DNA of 64,000 nucleotides from Variovorax sp. DXTD-1 (GTDB lineage Bacteria > Pseudomonadota > Gammaproteobacteria > Burkholderiales > Burkholderiaceae_C), in assembly GCF_003984625.1 (NCBI RefSeq), contig NZ_RWKH01000002.1, positions 62,001-126,000 on the forward strand, written 5' to 3'. Under the pieces are notes generated by a model that ran no database searches, was not told the origin of the DNA, and saw nothing but the letters and a program-made list of their open reading frames with translations. How positions within the stretch are numbered: the first letter of the stretch is position 1; each line of letters begins with the position of its first letter. The position numbers and the translations under genes were made by a program. Below, piece by piece: positions 33,875 to 48,074 of this stretch.

Positions 33875-35344
33875 TTACTCAGCGCGGTAGTTCGGCGCTT
33901 CCTTGGTGATCTGCACGTCGTGCACGTGGCTTTCGCGAATGCCCGCCGTGGTGATCTCGACGAACTCGGCCTTGTTCTTCATCTCTTCGATGGTGGCGCA
34001 GCCACAGTAGCCCATGCTGGCGCGCAAGCCGCCCGACATCTGGTACACGATGGAAACCATCGAGCCCTTGTAGGGCACACGGCCTTCGATGCCTTCGGGC
34101 ACCAGCTTGTCGGCATTGGGATTGCCGGTGGTCGATTCCTGGAAGTAGCGGTCGGCACTGCCCTGCTGCATCGCGCCGATGGAACCCATGCCGCGATAGC
34201 TCTTGTAGCTGCGGCCCTGGAACAGCACGATTTCGCCGGGGGCTTCTTCGGTGCCCGCGAACATGCCGCCCATCATCACGGTGCTTGCGCCCGCGGCAAT
34301 GGCCTTGGCGATGTCGCCCGAATAGCGGATGCCGCCGTCGGCGATCAGCGGAATGCCGGTGCCTTGCAGCGCGGTGGCCACGTTGTCCACGGCCATGATC
34401 TGCGGCACGCCCACGCCGGCAACGATGCGCGTGGTGCAGATCGAACCGGGGCCGATGCCGACCTTGACGGCGTCCGCGCCGGCGTCGGCCAGCGCACGCG
34501 CTGCGTCGCCGGTGGCGATGTTGCCGCCGATCACGTCGACCTGCGGATAGTTCTTCTTGACCCAGCGCACGCGGTCGATCACGCCGGCGCTGTGGCCGTG
34601 CGCGGTGTCGACCACGATGGCATCGACACCGGCCTTGACCAGCGCCTCGACGCGTTCTTCGGTGCCCGCACCCACGCCGACTGCGGCGCCCACGCGCAGG
34701 CGGCCGCTCGGGTCGCGCGCTGCATTGGGGAAGCTGGTCTGCTTGGTGATGTCCTTGACGGTGATCAGGCCCTTGAGCTCCCACGCGCTGTTGATGACCA
34801 GCAGGCGTTCGAGCTTGTGCTTGTTGAGCAGCGCCTTGGCTTCAGCAAGGGTGGTGCCGTCGGGTACGGTGATGAGCTTTTCGCGTGGCGTCATGATCTC
34901 GCTCACCGGCACGTCCAGGCGGCTCTCGAAGCGCAGGTCGCGCCCCGTGACGATGCCCACCACCTTGCCGCCGTCGAGCACCGGAAAGCCCGAGATGCCC
35001 AGCTCGTCGGACAGCTGCATGACCTGCAGCACCGTGTGCGTGGGCGTGATCACCACAGGGTCGCGGAGCACGCCGGACTCGTATCGCTTCACCTTGGCAA
35101 CCTGCGCGGCCTGCTCGGCCGCGGTGAAGTTCTTGTGCACGATGCCGATGCCGCCTTCTTGCGCGATTGCGATCGCGAGGCGTGCCTCGGTCACGGTGTC
35201 CATCGCGGCGGAAACCAGCGGCAGATTGAGCGCGATGTTGCGGGAGAAACGGGTGGCGAGGGAGGTGTCCTTGGGCAGGACCTGGGAGAACGCTGGCACC
35301 AACAACACGTCGTCGAAGGTGAGCGCTTTGCCGAGAAGGCGCAT
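33875..35344 (-). CDS. guaB: IMP dehydrogenase
   Basis: A 489-residue enzyme. Two CBS regulatory domains lie at about residues 95-210. The catalytic loop GPGSICTTR carries the active-site cysteine; DGGIRYSGD and [13 protein letters not shown] bind IMP. It makes XMP for GuaA. The start [20 protein letters not shown] at 35344 is canonical and has a GGAG ribosome site. A TACAAT -10-like hexamer on the minus strand (35366-35371) is a possible promoter element, without a clear -35. Confidence 0.96.
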   Translation of the reverse strand: MRLLGKALTFDDVLLVPAFSQVLPKDTSLATRFSRNIALNLPLVSAAMDTVTEARLAIAIAQEGGIGIVHKNFTAAEQAAQVAKVKRYESGVLRDPVVITPTHTVLQVMQLSDELGISGFPVLDGGKVVGIVTGRDLRFESRLDVPVSEIMTPREKLITVPDGTTLAEAKALLNKHKLERLLVINSAWELKGLITVKDITKQTSFPNAARDPSGRLRVGAAVGVGAGTEERVEALVKAGVDAIVVDTAHGHSAGVIDRVRWVKKNYPQVDVIGGNIATGDAARALADAGADAVKVGIGPGSICTTRIVAGVGVPQIMAVDNVATALQGTGIPLIADGGIRYSGDIAKAIAAGASTVMMGGMFAGTEEAPGEIVLFQGRSYKSYRGMGSIGAMQQGSADRYFQESTTGNPNADKLVPEGIEGRVPYKGSMVSIVYQMSGGLRASMGYCGCATIEEMKNKAEFVEITTAGIRESHVHDVQITKEAPNYRAE

Positions 35345-35523
35345 GGGTGAAGCTCCAAAAGACGGATTGTAACGATGCCCGGTACTTACCCGCCCCCTGA
35401 GGGGCTTCGGCCGATATCGGCGCGGCCCGCGAGATCGTCGAACGTCGCCAATTTCCAACTCGACGGCGTGGAAAGCGTGGGCCTTCCGTGTTGCAAAACG
35501 TAAGGCCCAGCTAAACTCGCCGC

Positions 35524-36051
35524 ATGAAAATCGCGCATTGGCTCGTACTGGGATGTGTTTGCCTGCTGCCGCTGTCGGCCAGCGCGCAGTGGCAATGGAT
35601 CGACAAGAGCGGCAAGAAGGTCTTCAGCGACCAGGCACCGCCGCCCGATATTCCCGAGAAGAACATCCTTCGCCGTGCGGGCTCGCCGCCGCCGGCCCGC
35701 ACGGGCTTCGGCTCTGCCCCTGCCGACGGCGCCGCCTCCGACGAGGCAGGCGCACCCAGGGCCCGTGAAGCCACGGCAGCGCCCAAGCCTCCGGCCGTCG
35801 ACAAGGAGCTCGAGGAAAAGACCAAGAAGGCGCAGGCGGAAGAAAAGGCCAAGCAGGCCGCCGAGGCGGAGAAAAACGCCAAGATTAAGGCCGAGAACTG
35901 CGAACGCGCGCGCCAAGGCAAGGCCACGTTCGACAGCGGCATCCGCGTGGCCAAGGTCAATGCCAAGGGCGAACGCGAAATCATGGACGACGCGGCCCGT
36001 GCCGCCGAGCAGAAGCGCCTTCAGTCGATCATCGAAAGCGACTGCAAGTAA
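35524..36051 (+). CDS. DUF4124 domain-containing exported protein
   Basis: A 175-residue protein with a signal peptide ([22 protein letters not shown]) and an N-terminal DUF4124 motif ([20 protein letters not shown]). It has a proline/alanine linker and a long charged helix ([20 protein letters not shown]) likely to be a coiled coil, with a pair of cysteines (NCERARQG and DCK). Widespread in Burkholderiales; function unknown. It is divergent from guaB. Confidence 0.8.
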   Translation: MKIAHWLVLGCVCLLPLSASAQWQWIDKSGKKVFSDQAPPPDIPEKNILRRAGSPPPARTGFGSAPADGAASDEAGAPRAREATAAPKPPAVDKELEEKTKKAQAEEKAKQAAEAEKNAKIKAENCERARQGKATFDSGIRVAKVNAKGEREIMDDAARAAEQKRLQSIIESDCK

Positions 36052-36061
36052 GTCCGCCGGT

Positions 36062-36397
36062 TCAGTAGCCGGCCTTGCCGCCCTTGCGGCGGTTCGCAAA
36101 CAGGCCGGTCCCCCGCGCGCCCTGGCGCTGGAAGCGTTCGCGGCGCGCCGCCTTGGGATCGACGGCCAAGGGCCGGCACAGTTCGACGCGGTCGCCGTCC
36201 TTGAGCGGCTGATTCCAGGCGACTTCCCTGCCCCAAATTCCCGGCGTCATCAACTGGCGCCAATCCTGGTCCGGAAAGCGTTGCGCAAGGTCGCTGGCCC
36301 TCACCGCATCGTCAACGGTGGCCTCGGGCGGCAGCCGCAGCACTTGCTCGAACACCTCGCGCGGCGCGGGCGAGCAGCTCAGCGTGACTTCGATCAT
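36062..36397 (-). CDS. rnfH: RnfH-family (UPF0125) protein
   Basis: A 111-residue ubiquitin-like fold protein with IEVTLSCSPAPREVFEQVL at the start and LKDGDRVELCRPLAVDPK near the end, both standard for RnfH. The last 20 residues are basic. RnfH commonly sits next to ratA, as here. Start overlaps the ratA stop by 4 bp. The function is poorly known. Confidence 0.85.
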   Translation of the reverse strand: MIEVTLSCSPAPREVFEQVLRLPPEATVDDAVRASDLAQRFPDQDWRQLMTPGIWGREVAWNQPLKDGDRVELCRPLAVDPKAARRERFQRQGARGTGLFANRRKGGKAGY

Positions 36398-36843
36398 CCT
36401 TCCTTGCCGTAGACCTGCTCGGCGCGCTTCACAAAGGCCTCGACAAGGCTGGAGGCCACGGTGTCGAACACCGGCCCCACCAGCGCCTGCAGCGCAAAGT
36501 TGCTGAAGCCGTAGCTCATGTGCAGCTCGACCCGGCAGGCCCGGTCGCCCGGCTCGCCCACAGGTGCAAACTTCCAGATGCCGTCCAGATTGGAAAACGG
36601 CCCGTCGACCAGCTTGAGGTGCACTTCGCGCCCCGGCACATGGCTGTTGCGGGTGGTGAAGCTCTGGTGAAGGCCGGCAAAAGCCAAGCCGACTTCGGCG
36701 GTCATGCCGGCCTCGTCTTCCTCGATGACCCGGGCCTTGTCGCACCAGGGCAGGAACTGCGGATACTTCTCCACATCGGTGACGAGCGCGTACATCTCTT
36801 CGGCGCTGTACCAGATGAGGACGGACTTGTTGACGGTTTTCAT
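36394..36843 (-). CDS. ratA: RatA/COQ10-type START-fold protein
   Basis: A 149-residue polyketide-cyclase/START-like protein: KTVNKSVLIWYSAEEMYALV, the YPQFLPWC signature, and the C-terminal helix FDTVASSLVEAFVKRAEQVYG. The family includes E. coli RatA and yeast Coq10 (ubiquinone binding). It is coupled to rnfH by a 4-bp overlap and divergent from smpB. Start at 36843 gives the usual length. Confidence 0.88.
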   Translation of the reverse strand: MKTVNKSVLIWYSAEEMYALVTDVEKYPQFLPWCDKARVIEEDEAGMTAEVGLAFAGLHQSFTTRNSHVPGREVHLKLVDGPFSNLDGIWKFAPVGEPGDRACRVELHMSYGFSNFALQALVGPVFDTVASSLVEAFVKRAEQVYGKEG

Positions 36844-36905
36844 AGAATCGGGACAGCGTGCGCGACGGATTGTATTGAAGCCATGCGTCCCCATCTTTCC
36901 GAGCC

Positions 36906-37382
36906 ATGGCCACCAAGAAACAAGATACCTCCTCCCGCATTGCCGACAACAAGAAGGCCGCGTACAACTATTTCTTCGAAGAACGCTTCGAGGCCGGCAT
37001 CGTCCTCGAGGGCTGGGAAGTCAAGTCCCTGCGCGAAGGAAAGGTGCAGCTGACCGACGGGTACGTGGTGATCCGCGACGGCGAACTGTTCGTTGTCGGC
37101 CTGCAGATCAACCCGCTCAAGAGCGCGTCGACCCACGTCAACCCTGACTCTGTCCGCACCAAGAAGTTGCTGCTGCACAAGGAAGAAATCCGCCGGCTGG
37201 TGGGCAAGGTCGAACAAAAGGGCTACGCGCTGGTGCCGCTCAACCTGCATTGGAAAGCGGGCAAGGTCAAATGCGAAATTGCGCTCGCGAAGGGCAAGGC
37301 CGAGCACGACAAGCGCGACACCATCAAGGACCGCGAAGGCAAGCGCGAGGTCGAGCGCGCCATGAAAAGCCGCAGCCGCTAG
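36906..37382 (+). CDS. smpB: SsrA-binding protein SmpB
   Basis: A 158-residue tmRNA-binding protein. The OB fold shows [22 protein letters not shown] and [20 protein letters not shown]; the C-terminal tail [20 protein letters not shown] is the helix that enters the decoding centre. It rescues stalled ribosomes with tmRNA. The ssrA gene itself is not in this window. Confidence 0.96.
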   Translation: MATKKQDTSSRIADNKKAAYNYFFEERFEAGIVLEGWEVKSLREGKVQLTDGYVVIRDGELFVVGLQINPLKSASTHVNPDSVRTKKLLLHKEEIRRLVGKVEQKGYALVPLNLHWKAGKVKCEIALAKGKAEHDKRDTIKDREGKREVERAMKSRSR

Positions 37383-37570
37383 CCTTTTTGCACGGGTGTG
37401 GACAAAGGCGCAGGGTCGGCCGTTTCGTTGCCCGGTAAGCTGTCATGCGTAATGTTTTCCCGAACTCGCGACGCCCGCCTACCGCGATTTGCCTTGGGGC
37501 CGGCATAAACTGCCGGCTCGCGCATCCAACTGGCTTGTGTTCGCGATTTTTCAACTGAAGGAGAAACTGC

Positions 37571-37966
37571 ATGAAATTGCTCAGCGCCTCGATCCTCGCG
37601 GCGGCATTGCTCGCCGGCTGCGGTGGCATGTCCAACAAGACCGCCAGCGCACCCGACACACCCACCCGCACCGCCGACGGCGTGCTCGTCGGACCGAACG
37701 GCATGACGCTTTACACCTTCGCCCGCGATACGCCCGGCGCAGGCACCTCCGCCTGCAACGCCCAGTGCGCCGCCAACTGGCCGCCGCTCCCTGTGGCCGA
37801 AACCGCCAAGCCCATGGGCGGCTACACCATCATCGTGCGTGAAGACGGCAAGAGGCAGTGGGCCTACAAGGGTTCTCCGCTCTACTACTGGACGAAGGAC
37901 AGCAAGCCGGGCGACAAGACCGGTGACGGCGTCCTGAACGGCGCCTGGAAGGTTGCCCGCCCCTGA
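37571..37966 (+). CDS. Lipoprotein of the COG4315 type
   Basis: A 131-residue secreted protein with lipobox AALLAGC (cysteine at residue 17). Repeated motifs GPNGMTLYTFARDTPG, C-N-A-Q-C and WAYKGSPLYYWTKDSKPGD are typical of the 'secreted repeat of unknown function' lipoproteins, two such repeats being visible. It is monocistronic and ends at a strong terminator (37988-38017). The role is unknown. Confidence 0.83.
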   Translation: MKLLSASILAAALLAGCGGMSNKTASAPDTPTRTADGVLVGPNGMTLYTFARDTPGAGTSACNAQCAANWPPLPVAETAKPMGGYTIIVREDGKRQWAYKGSPLYYWTKDSKPGDKTGDGVLNGAWKVARP

Positions 37967-37987
37967 GGCCGGCCATCCGCTGAATGC

Positions 37988-38017
37988 AAAAGGCCCCGGC
38001 GAAAGTCGGGGCCTTTT
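37988..38017. terminator. Bidirectional intrinsic terminator
   Basis: Stem AAAAGGCCCCG / CGGGGCCTTTT with loop GCGAAAGT, perfect over 11 bp. It separates the convergent lipoprotein gene (plus) and EamA gene (minus) and has A- and T-runs on either side. Confidence 0.88.
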
Positions 38018-38030
38018 CTTTTGGGTTTGA

Positions 38031-38957
38031 TCAATGCGCGCTGGGGAGCGCGCTATCTGCCGCCGCGGTGCGCCGTCCGCGCAATGCAAGCAGTTCGTTG
38101 AACACCAGCGCCCCTATGACCAGCGCGCCACCGGTCAGCACACTGGGCGCGGGCGTTTCGCCGGCACCAAGCCAAGCCAATGCAATGCCGAAGATCACCT
38201 CGAGCAACGCAAGCAGCGCAACTTCAGGCGCCTTCAGCACCCGCGCGCAGAGCACCGAAAGCACGCACGGAATCGCCAGCTGGAACACACCCAGAAAGGC
38301 AAGCAGGCCGAGGTCGTGCGCGTTCGCCTGAAAAGGCAGCGCAAAGGGCAGCGTGAACAGCGCGCTGAGCGCCGCGCCGATCAGCACCGCGGGAACCAGG
38401 TCGATGTCATGCCCCTTGGCATGCGCATGCTGAACCACTGTCCAGTTGGTAGCGCCGGCCAATGGCACGCAAAGCGCCACCAGCGTTCCGAGCAGAGATC
38501 CACCCGCCGCCCCGCCCTGCATCAGCTGCGTGCCGTACATCCAGGCAATGCCGAGCCCGGCGACCACAATGGCGAGCCAGGTTCGAACGGGCAGCCGGTG
38601 GCCGATGAAGATGCGCGCGGCCAGCGCCGTGAACAACGGCCCGAGCGCCATGGTCACCAGCACGCTGGCAGTGGAAGCCAGCGTGAGCGCCACCATGAAG
38701 GCGGTGAACATCACCGTCCAGCAGATGCCTGAAATCCACAGCGCGCGACCGCCGCGCCATATTTGAGAGAACACCGCCCGGCCCCGCCAAAGCGGCAAGA
38801 TCACCAGCAGCGCAAGCAGCGTGAAGAGGCTGCGCCAGAAGGTGATCTCGAAACTGTGCGCCTGCGTGAGGTGCCGCGTGACGACGCCCGCCGTGGCCCA
38901 CATCAGGGTCACGGCGACCATCATCCACACGGCCCCTCCGTGCGTCAGGCGCAGCAT
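38031..38957 (-). CDS. EamA/DMT-family transporter
   Basis: A 308-residue membrane protein with ten helices in two EamA repeats. The first is MMVAVTLMWATAGVVTRHLT to TWLAIVVAGLGIAWMYG; the second starts about LVALCVPLAGATNWTVV and ends LTGGALVIGALVFNELLA. These exporters handle metabolites such as amino acids; the substrate is unknown. It follows typA by 16 bp and is the last gene of the translation operon, ending at a terminator. Confidence 0.85.
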   Translation of the reverse strand: MLRLTHGGAVWMMVAVTLMWATAGVVTRHLTQAHSFEITFWRSLFTLLALLVILPLWRGRAVFSQIWRGGRALWISGICWTVMFTAFMVALTLASTASVLVTMALGPLFTALAARIFIGHRLPVRTWLAIVVAGLGIAWMYGTQLMQGGAAGGSLLGTLVALCVPLAGATNWTVVQHAHAKGHDIDLVPAVLIGAALSALFTLPFALPFQANAHDLGLLAFLGVFQLAIPCVLSVLCARVLKAPEVALLALLEVIFGIALAWLGAGETPAPSVLTGGALVIGALVFNELLALRGRRTAAADSALPSAH

Positions 38958-38973
38958 CGGTCGATGTCGGCGA

Positions 38974-40809
38974 TCAGCTCGCCGTTTCGCGGCTGGCGCG
39001 CTTGCGGTCGCTTTCCTTCAGGAAACGCTTGCGCAGGCGAACGCTCTTGGGCGTGATTTCGACCAGCTCGTCGTCCTCGATGAACTCGACGCCGTATTCC
39101 AGCGTGAGGTCGATCGGGGGCGTGATCTTGATCGCATCTTCCTTGCCGCTCACGCGGAAGTTGGTCAGCTGCTTGGTACGCGTGGCGTTCACCACGAGGT
39201 CGTTGTCGCGGCTGTGGATGCCGACGATCATGCCTTCGTACACCGGATCGTTGGCCTTCACGAACATGCGGCCGCGGTCGTCCAGCTTGCCCAGGGCGTA
39301 GGTGAAGATTTCACCGTCGTCCATCGAGATCAGCACGCCGTTCTTGCGGCTGCCGATGTCGCCCTTGTGCGGTTCGTAGCTGTCGAAGATGTTGCTGATA
39401 AGGCCCGAGCCGCGCGTCAGGTTCAGGAACTCATTCGTGAAGCCGATCAGGCCGCGCGCCGGGATGCGGTATTCCAGGCGCACACGGCCGCGGCCGTCCG
39501 GTTCCATGTTGACCAGTTCGCCCTTGCGCTCGCCCAGTGCCTGCATCACGCCGCCCTGGTGCTGCTCTTCGATGTCGGCCGTGACCAGCTCGATGGGCTC
39601 GTGCTTCTCGCCGTTCACGGTGCGGAACACCACGCGCGGCTTCGACACGGCCATTTCGTAGCCTTCGCGGCGCATGTTTTCCAACAGGATGGTCAGGTGC
39701 AGTTCACCGCGCCCCATCACTTCGAAAATGCCTTCTTCGTCGGTTTCGTTCACGCGCAGCGCAACGTTGTGCTGCAGTTCCTTCTGCAGGCGGTCCCAGA
39801 TCTGGCGGCTGGTGACGAACTTGCCTTCGCGTCCGGCCAGCGGGCTGGTGTTGACGCAGAAGTTCATGGTCAGGGTCGGCTCGTCGACCTTGAGCATGGG
39901 CAGCGGCGCGGGCTTGTCCTTGTCGGTCACGGTGACGCCGATGCCGATGTCGGCGATGCCGTTGATCAGCACGATTTCGCCGGGGCCGGCTTCAGTCGAT
40001 TGCACGCGGTCCAGGCCTTGGAAAGTCAGCACCTGGTTGACCCGGCCCTTGACGGTCTTGCCGTCCGGACCTTCCATGACCAGCACGTCGGTCATGGGCC
40101 GGAGCGTGCCCTGGCTGATGCGGCCCACGCCGATGCGGCCGACGAAGGTCGAGAAGTCGAGGGCGGAAATCTGCAGCTGCAGCGGCGCGTCCGGGTCACC
40201 CTTTTGCGACGGAACGTGCTTCAGGATGGTGTTGAACAGGGCCGACATGTCGGGACCCCACTGTTCACCAGGAGCGCCCTCTTCCAGCGACGACCAGCCG
40301 TTGATGCCCGAGGCGTAGACCACGGGGAAGTCGAGCTGTTCGTCGGTCGCGCCGAGCTTGTCGAACAGGTCGAAGGCGGCGTTGACCACCTTGTCGGGGT
40401 TGGCGCCCGGCTTGTCGACCTTGTTCACGACCAGGATGGGCTTGAGGCCGAGGGCCAGCGCCTTCTTGGTCACGAAGCGGGTCTGGGGCATCGGGCCTTC
40501 TTGCGCATCGATCAGCAGCACCACGCCGTCGACCATCGACAGCGCGCGTTCCACTTCACCGCCGAAGTCCGCGTGACCGGGGGTGTCGACGATGTTGATG
40601 TGCGTGCCTTCCCAGGTCACGGCGCAGTTCTTGGCCAGGATAGTGATGCCGCGTTCTTTCTCGATCGCGTTGTTGTCCATCACGGTGTCGACCACTTTCT
40701 CGTGATCGGCAAAGGTGCCCGACTGGCGCAGCAGCTGGTCGACCATCGTGGTCTTGCCATGGTCCACGTGGGCAATGATGGCGATATTGCGGATTTGCTT
40801 GGTACTCAT
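38974..40809 (-). CDS. typA: Ribosome-associated GTPase TypA/BipA
   Basis: A 611-residue translational GTPase. G motifs: [33 protein letters not shown]. The EF-G-like domains III and V and the TypA-specific C-terminal domain ([20 protein letters not shown]) are present. It acts in ribosome assembly and stress. Its start overlaps truB's stop by 4 bp. Start [18 protein letters not shown] is standard. Confidence 0.95.
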   Translation of the reverse strand: MSTKQIRNIAIIAHVDHGKTTMVDQLLRQSGTFADHEKVVDTVMDNNAIEKERGITILAKNCAVTWEGTHINIVDTPGHADFGGEVERALSMVDGVVLLIDAQEGPMPQTRFVTKKALALGLKPILVVNKVDKPGANPDKVVNAAFDLFDKLGATDEQLDFPVVYASGINGWSSLEEGAPGEQWGPDMSALFNTILKHVPSQKGDPDAPLQLQISALDFSTFVGRIGVGRISQGTLRPMTDVLVMEGPDGKTVKGRVNQVLTFQGLDRVQSTEAGPGEIVLINGIADIGIGVTVTDKDKPAPLPMLKVDEPTLTMNFCVNTSPLAGREGKFVTSRQIWDRLQKELQHNVALRVNETDEEGIFEVMGRGELHLTILLENMRREGYEMAVSKPRVVFRTVNGEKHEPIELVTADIEEQHQGGVMQALGERKGELVNMEPDGRGRVRLEYRIPARGLIGFTNEFLNLTRGSGLISNIFDSYEPHKGDIGSRKNGVLISMDDGEIFTYALGKLDDRGRMFVKANDPVYEGMIVGIHSRDNDLVVNATRTKQLTNFRVSGKEDAIKITPPIDLTLEYGVEFIEDDELVEITPKSVRLRKRFLKESDRKRASRETAS

Positions 40810-41762
40810 GGTGTCGCTTCGGTCTGTTGTGCGTTCAAAAGAATTTGCTGGATTTCGATGGGGTTCAGCAAGCGCCCCGGAATCAATTCGTTGGCCGTGA
40901 TGTGGGCCGTTCCCAGGAAGGCCGGCGGTTCGATGCCGAACACCGCCACTTCGCCGGCATCGGCCCAGCTGCCGCGGCGGCGCAGGCCCGAGAGAAAACG
41001 TGCCGCATCTTCGTTGCCGAGCATGACGCGGCTGTGGCCGTCCACCAGTGATTCGGCAGGCAGGAGTTGTGCCAGGCGCTCTTCCTCGCCCATGGCCTCG
41101 AGCGCCTCGAGCGTGACGCACTGCGCCTCGCCGAAGCCGCCCGTTGCCGTGCGGCGCAGCGAGGTCAGGTGCGCGCCGCAACTCAGCGCCTCGCCGATGT
41201 CTTCGCCCAGGGTGCGAATGTAGGTGCCCTTGCTCACCGAGGCAACGATCCGCAAGGCGGTTTCGTCCGTTCGCGTGATGCTCAGCCGGTGAATGACCAC
41301 GTCGCGTGGCGCACGCTCGATTTCGATGCCTTCGCGCGCGTACTCGTACAGCGCCTTGCCGTCTTTCTTGAGCGCGCTGTGCATCGGCGGAACCTGGCGG
41401 ATGGGGCCGGTGAACTGCGCCTCCACACGGGCCAGGTCTTCAGGCGTGACGTGCACCGGGCGCTCTGCGATGACCTCGCCCTCGGCGTCCGCGGTGGCGG
41501 TCTTCACGCCAAGACGGGCCGTGGCCACATAGGTCTTGTCTGCGTCGAGGTGCAACTGGCTGAACTTGGTCGCCGCGCCGAAACACAAGGGCAGCACCCC
41601 CGTGGCCAGCGGATCGAGCGTGCCGGTGTGGCCCGCTTTTTCGGCGCGCAGCAACCACTTGGCCTTTTGCAAGGCCTGGTTGCTGGAGAGTCCCAGCGGT
41701 TTGTCGAGCAACAACACCCCATGCACAGGGCGCCGCTGCACCCTTGTGCGTGGCGCGTTCAT
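40806..41762 (-). CDS. truB: tRNA pseudouridine-55 synthase
   Basis: A 318-residue enzyme. The catalytic aspartate motif is [17 protein letters not shown]; other marks are [40 protein letters not shown] and [15 protein letters not shown]. It makes pseudouridine 55 in the T loop of tRNAs. It is 2 bp after rbfA. The C-terminal 70 residues are a variable PUA-like tail. Confidence 0.95.
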   Translation of the reverse strand: MNAPRTRVQRRPVHGVLLLDKPLGLSSNQALQKAKWLLRAEKAGHTGTLDPLATGVLPLCFGAATKFSQLHLDADKTYVATARLGVKTATADAEGEVIAERPVHVTPEDLARVEAQFTGPIRQVPPMHSALKKDGKALYEYAREGIEIERAPRDVVIHRLSITRTDETALRIVASVSKGTYIRTLGEDIGEALSCGAHLTSLRRTATGGFGEAQCVTLEALEAMGEEERLAQLLPAESLVDGHSRVMLGNEDAARFLSGLRRRGSWADAGEVAVFGIEPPAFLGTAHITANELIPGRLLNPIEIQQILLNAQQTEATP

Positions 41763-41764
41763 GG

Positions 41765-42136
41765 CTAGTCGTCTTTCGAACGCGAAGCAACGGCCTGCGC
41801 AATGAGCGCATTCATGTCGGCCGCACGCTCGGTGGTGCGGTCGAACAGGAAGTGCAGCGTCGGCACGGTGTGGATGTGCAGGCGCTTGAACAGGCCGTTG
41901 CGCAGGAACCCCGCGGCCTGGTTCAGCGCTTCGGTGGTTTCGTCCACGTCGCCCGTGAGCACGCTGAAGAACACCTTCGCATGCGCATAGTCGGGCGTGA
42001 CCTCGACCGCCTGGATCGTGACCATGCCCACGCGCGGGTCCTTCAACTCGCGCGCGATCAGCTCCGTCAGATCGCGCTGGATCTGGTCGGCGACCTTGAA
42101 GGCGCGGTTTGGGGCTGCTGCTTTTCTTTTGGGCAC
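41765..42136 (-). CDS. rbfA: Ribosome-binding factor A
   Basis: A 123-residue KH-like protein with [40 protein letters not shown] and [12 protein letters not shown], all RbfA marks. It matures the 30S subunit. It sits between a signal peptidase gene and truB; in most genomes it directly follows infB. Confidence 0.94.
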   Translation of the reverse strand: MPKRKAAAPNRAFKVADQIQRDLTELIARELKDPRVGMVTIQAVEVTPDYAHAKVFFSVLTGDVDETTEALNQAAGFLRNGLFKRLHIHTVPTLHFLFDRTTERAADMNALIAQAVASRSKDD

Positions 42137-42151
42137 AGTGGATATCGCTTG

Positions 42152-42832
42152 TCAGAGATGCAGTGGCAACCACCAGCGATCGCTGCGCGGCAAATAAAGA
42201 GCGGAAGGGTCGTGCGACATGACGACGCGTTCGGCTTTTCCGGTGATGCGGTTTTCGTCGATGAAACCGATGAAGCGCGAGTCGTTGCTGTTGTCCCGGT
42301 TGTCACCCATCACCATGACGAAGCCCTTGGGCACCGTCACCGGTGCAAAGCTCCTGGAGTGATTGAAGGCTGGCAGCCGTGCGACCTCGATGTCGGAACT
42401 CGCGCGATGCTCGCGCCAGATCTCTTCGTCCAGCACGCCCATTTCAGTGGGTACGGGCCGGGACTCCTCGACCAGCGTGCGCTTCACCGGCGTGCCATTG
42501 ATGATGAGAACGTTGTCCCACATCGACACCGTGTCGCCACCACGCGCAACCACCCGCTTGATCAGGTTCACCCCGTCGGCCGGAGAATCGAAGGTGATGA
42601 CATCGCCGCGCGCGGGCTCGCTCCAGCGCACCACCTGGTGCAGCGTGAACGGAACCCGGAGGCTATAAGCCAGCTTGTTGACCACAACCCGATCCCCGGC
42701 CCACAGCGTGGGATTCATCGAGGACGACGGCACGTAGTTCCAGTCGGCCGCAGCCGAACGGAACACGAGCATGAGGCCGATGAAGAGCACGAGGCCCTTC
42801 TGCTGGCGCCATAGTTGCGTGAGTCGCGACAT
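42152..42832 (-). CDS. lepB: Signal peptidase I, embedded in the translation operon
   Basis: A 226-residue S26 peptidase. The catalytic serine S38 is in VPSSSMNPTL; the general base K93 is in LIKRVVARGGD; the substrate-box MGDNRDNSNDSR is present. One N-terminal membrane helix (about residues 12-28) anchors it, shorter than the two-helix E. coli LepB. It removes signal peptides on the periplasmic side. Whether it is the main or a secondary peptidase cannot be told here; it lies between infB and rbfA with 15-21 bp gaps. Confidence 0.9.
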   Translation of the reverse strand: MSRLTQLWRQQKGLVLFIGLMLVFRSAAADWNYVPSSSMNPTLWAGDRVVVNKLAYSLRVPFTLHQVVRWSEPARGDVITFDSPADGVNLIKRVVARGGDTVSMWDNVLIINGTPVKRTLVEESRPVPTEMGVLDEEIWREHRASSDIEVARLPAFNHSRSFAPVTVPKGFVMVMGDNRDNSNDSRFIGFIDENRITGKAERVVMSHDPSALYLPRSDRWWLPLHL

Positions 42833-42853
42833 GATCGATGCCTCTCGTGCGCC

Positions 42854-45808
<2,955 letters not shown>

Positions 45809-45832
45809 ATTGGTTTCGTGCCTCCATGACCG

Positions 45833-47317
45833 TCACTCTTGGCCGGCGAACCAATGTTCGCGGGCTTTCAAGATGAGGGCTTTGGCGTCATCGGCGCTGT
45901 GGCCGGTGATCTCGGTGAGTTCATCGACCGCGAGGTCGGCGAGGTCGTCGCGGGTGTGCACACCCGCCTCGGCCAGCTTGGGAATCAGCTCGGGGTCGAG
46001 GCCTTCGAGGTCGCGCAGATTCTGCGAGACGGTCTCGACGCCCTCTTCCTTGGCGATTTCCATGGTCAACAGCGCATCCTTGGCGCGCGTGCGCAGCTCG
46101 TTGATGGTGTCTTCGTCGAAAGCTTCGATCTCCAGCATTTCGGAGATCGGCACATAGGCCACTTCCTCGAGGCTGTTGAAGCCTTCGGAGATCAGGATGT
46201 CGGCGATTTCCTCGTCGACGTCGAGCTTTTCCATGAAGAGCTTGCGGCTGGCATCGGTCTCGACGGCCTGCTTCTGCGCAGACTCGTTGGCGTCCATGAT
46301 GTTGATCTTCCAGCCGGTGAGGTCGGAAGCCAGGCGCACGTTCTGGCCGCCGCGGCCGATGGCGATGGCGAGGTTTTCCTCGTCGACCACCACGTCCATG
46401 GCGTGCTTTTCCTCATCGACCACGATCGACGACACGTTGGCCGGAGCCAGGGCACCGATCACGAACTGGGCCGGGTCTTCGCTCCACAGCACGATATCGA
46501 CGCGCTCGCCGGCGAGCTCGTTGGTGACGGCGTTGACACGCGTGCCGCGCACGCCGACACAGGTGCCGATCGGGTCGACACGCTTGTCATGCGAGAGCAC
46601 GGCGATCTTGGCGCGCGAACCCGGGTCGCGGGCGCAGCTCTTGATTTCGAGCAGGCCTTGTTCGATTTCGGGCACTTCCTGGCGGAACAGCTCGATCATG
46701 AACTCGGGCGCCGAGCGCGACAGGATGATCGGCGCGCCGCGCAGCGTCAGGTCGACCTCCATGATCATGGCCCGCACGCGGTCGCCGTTGCGCAGGTTTT
46801 CCTTGGAGATCATCTCGCTGCGGCGCAGGCGCCCTTCGACGCGGCCAGCCTCCACGATGATGTCGCCCTTGTCCAGGCGCTTGACGGTGCCCACAAAGAT
46901 CTTGTCGCCGCGCGACATGAAGTCGTTGAGCAGCATCTCGCGCTCGGCGTCGCGGATCTTCTGCAGGATGACCTGCTTGGCCGCCATCGCGCCGATACGG
47001 CCGATGGGCACGGATTCAACCGCTTCCTCGATGTATTCGTCGACCTCGATGTCGGGCATTTCTTCCCGGGCTTCGAACAGGAGGATCTCCTGGTCGGGCA
47101 GCTGCAGGCCGGCCTCGTCCGGAACGACGTGCCAGCGGCGGAAGGTTTCATAGTCGCCGCTGTCGCGGTCGACCGAGACGCGGATGTCCACGTCGCCCTG
47201 ATGGAGCTTCTTGGTGGCCTGCGCCAGTGCGGACTCGACTGCGCCGAAAACCACGTCGCGCTCGACGTTCTTCTCGCGCGAGATCGCATCCACCAACATC
47301 AACATTTCGCGATTCAT
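45833..47317 (-). CDS. nusA: Transcription termination/antitermination protein NusA
   Basis: A 494-residue protein: N-terminal RNA-polymerase-binding domain ([20 protein letters not shown]), S1 domain, two KH domains ([18 protein letters not shown] and [17 protein letters not shown]), and C-terminal acidic repeats ([31 protein letters not shown]). The start at 47317 is canonical; the frame stays open further upstream. It sits 16 bp after rimP and 24 bp before infB. Confidence 0.96.
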   Translation of the reverse strand: MNREMLMLVDAISREKNVERDVVFGAVESALAQATKKLHQGDVDIRVSVDRDSGDYETFRRWHVVPDEAGLQLPDQEILLFEAREEMPDIEVDEYIEEAVESVPIGRIGAMAAKQVILQKIRDAEREMLLNDFMSRGDKIFVGTVKRLDKGDIIVEAGRVEGRLRRSEMISKENLRNGDRVRAMIMEVDLTLRGAPIILSRSAPEFMIELFRQEVPEIEQGLLEIKSCARDPGSRAKIAVLSHDKRVDPIGTCVGVRGTRVNAVTNELAGERVDIVLWSEDPAQFVIGALAPANVSSIVVDEEKHAMDVVVDEENLAIAIGRGGQNVRLASDLTGWKINIMDANESAQKQAVETDASRKLFMEKLDVDEEIADILISEGFNSLEEVAYVPISEMLEIEAFDEDTINELRTRAKDALLTMEIAKEEGVETVSQNLRDLEGLDPELIPKLAEAGVHTRDDLADLAVDELTEITGHSADDAKALILKAREHWFAGQE

Positions 47318-47333
47318 GCCACCACTCCTCTGG

Positions 47334-47981
47334 TCAGTCCGGAACATTCGTTCCGTCGTCAATATCCGAAAAACCCGGTTGGGTTTTGGCCCTGCGGCCC
47401 TTGAAATCCACAATTGGCGCGAGCCGCGCATCGCGCAGCTCGTCCAGCACGAAGCCGAGCGCATGCAACTTTGCAGGCGCGCGCTTCTTGCTCACTTTTT
47501 GACCCGGCTTGGGCTCGGGCGCATCGCTCCAGACGATTTGCCAGCCCGGGGCTCCGTCGGCCCCCTCCGCCTTTTCAGCGCGCTCGAGCGTGCCGCGAAA
47601 CTTCTTGCGGGTGGCAGACACCTGCCCCGCCGCCGCGGCACCCATCGGCGCCTTGAGCGTGATGTCGATCACCTCGCCCACGAAACGCTCGAAATCCTGC
47701 TCATTGCGCAGCGGACGGTCAATACCCGGCGAGGAAACCTCGAGCCGCTTGTAATCGACACCATCGACCTCGAGCGCAAATTGCAGCTGCCGCGTGACCT
47801 TTTCGCAATCTTCGACGGTCACGAAAGGCTCGGGAATACCGGCAGCCACAGCTTCCGATGTGGGGGCCGTCCAGGGCAAATCAATCGTCACGCGCAGCAA
47901 TCCCCCGGCCGAGCGTTCGATCTCGACCAGGTCGTAGCCAAGTCCGGCTACGGTTTGTTCCACAATCTGCTGCAATGCCAC
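47334..47981 (-). CDS. rimP: Ribosome maturation factor RimP
   Basis: A 215-residue protein with both RimP domains: [20 protein letters not shown] and LRVTIDLPW; the [20 protein letters not shown] signature; and a second domain around [20 protein letters not shown]. It is longer than the E. coli protein (about 150), with extra residues in each domain, common in this family of bacteria. First gene of the nusA-infB operon. Confidence 0.92.
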   Translation of the reverse strand: MALQQIVEQTVAGLGYDLVEIERSAGGLLRVTIDLPWTAPTSEAVAAGIPEPFVTVEDCEKVTRQLQFALEVDGVDYKRLEVSSPGIDRPLRNEQDFERFVGEVIDITLKAPMGAAAAGQVSATRKKFRGTLERAEKAEGADGAPGWQIVWSDAPEPKPGQKVSKKRAPAKLHALGFVLDELRDARLAPIVDFKGRRAKTQPGFSDIDDGTNVPD

Positions 47982-48074
47982 GTGTTTGAAAACGCCTTGT
48001 AAAAATGCCTGTGCGAAATGCTTGTACGCGCCAACCGCCCGCCACGGATGCCACGCATTGAAAATGCATAGGCC

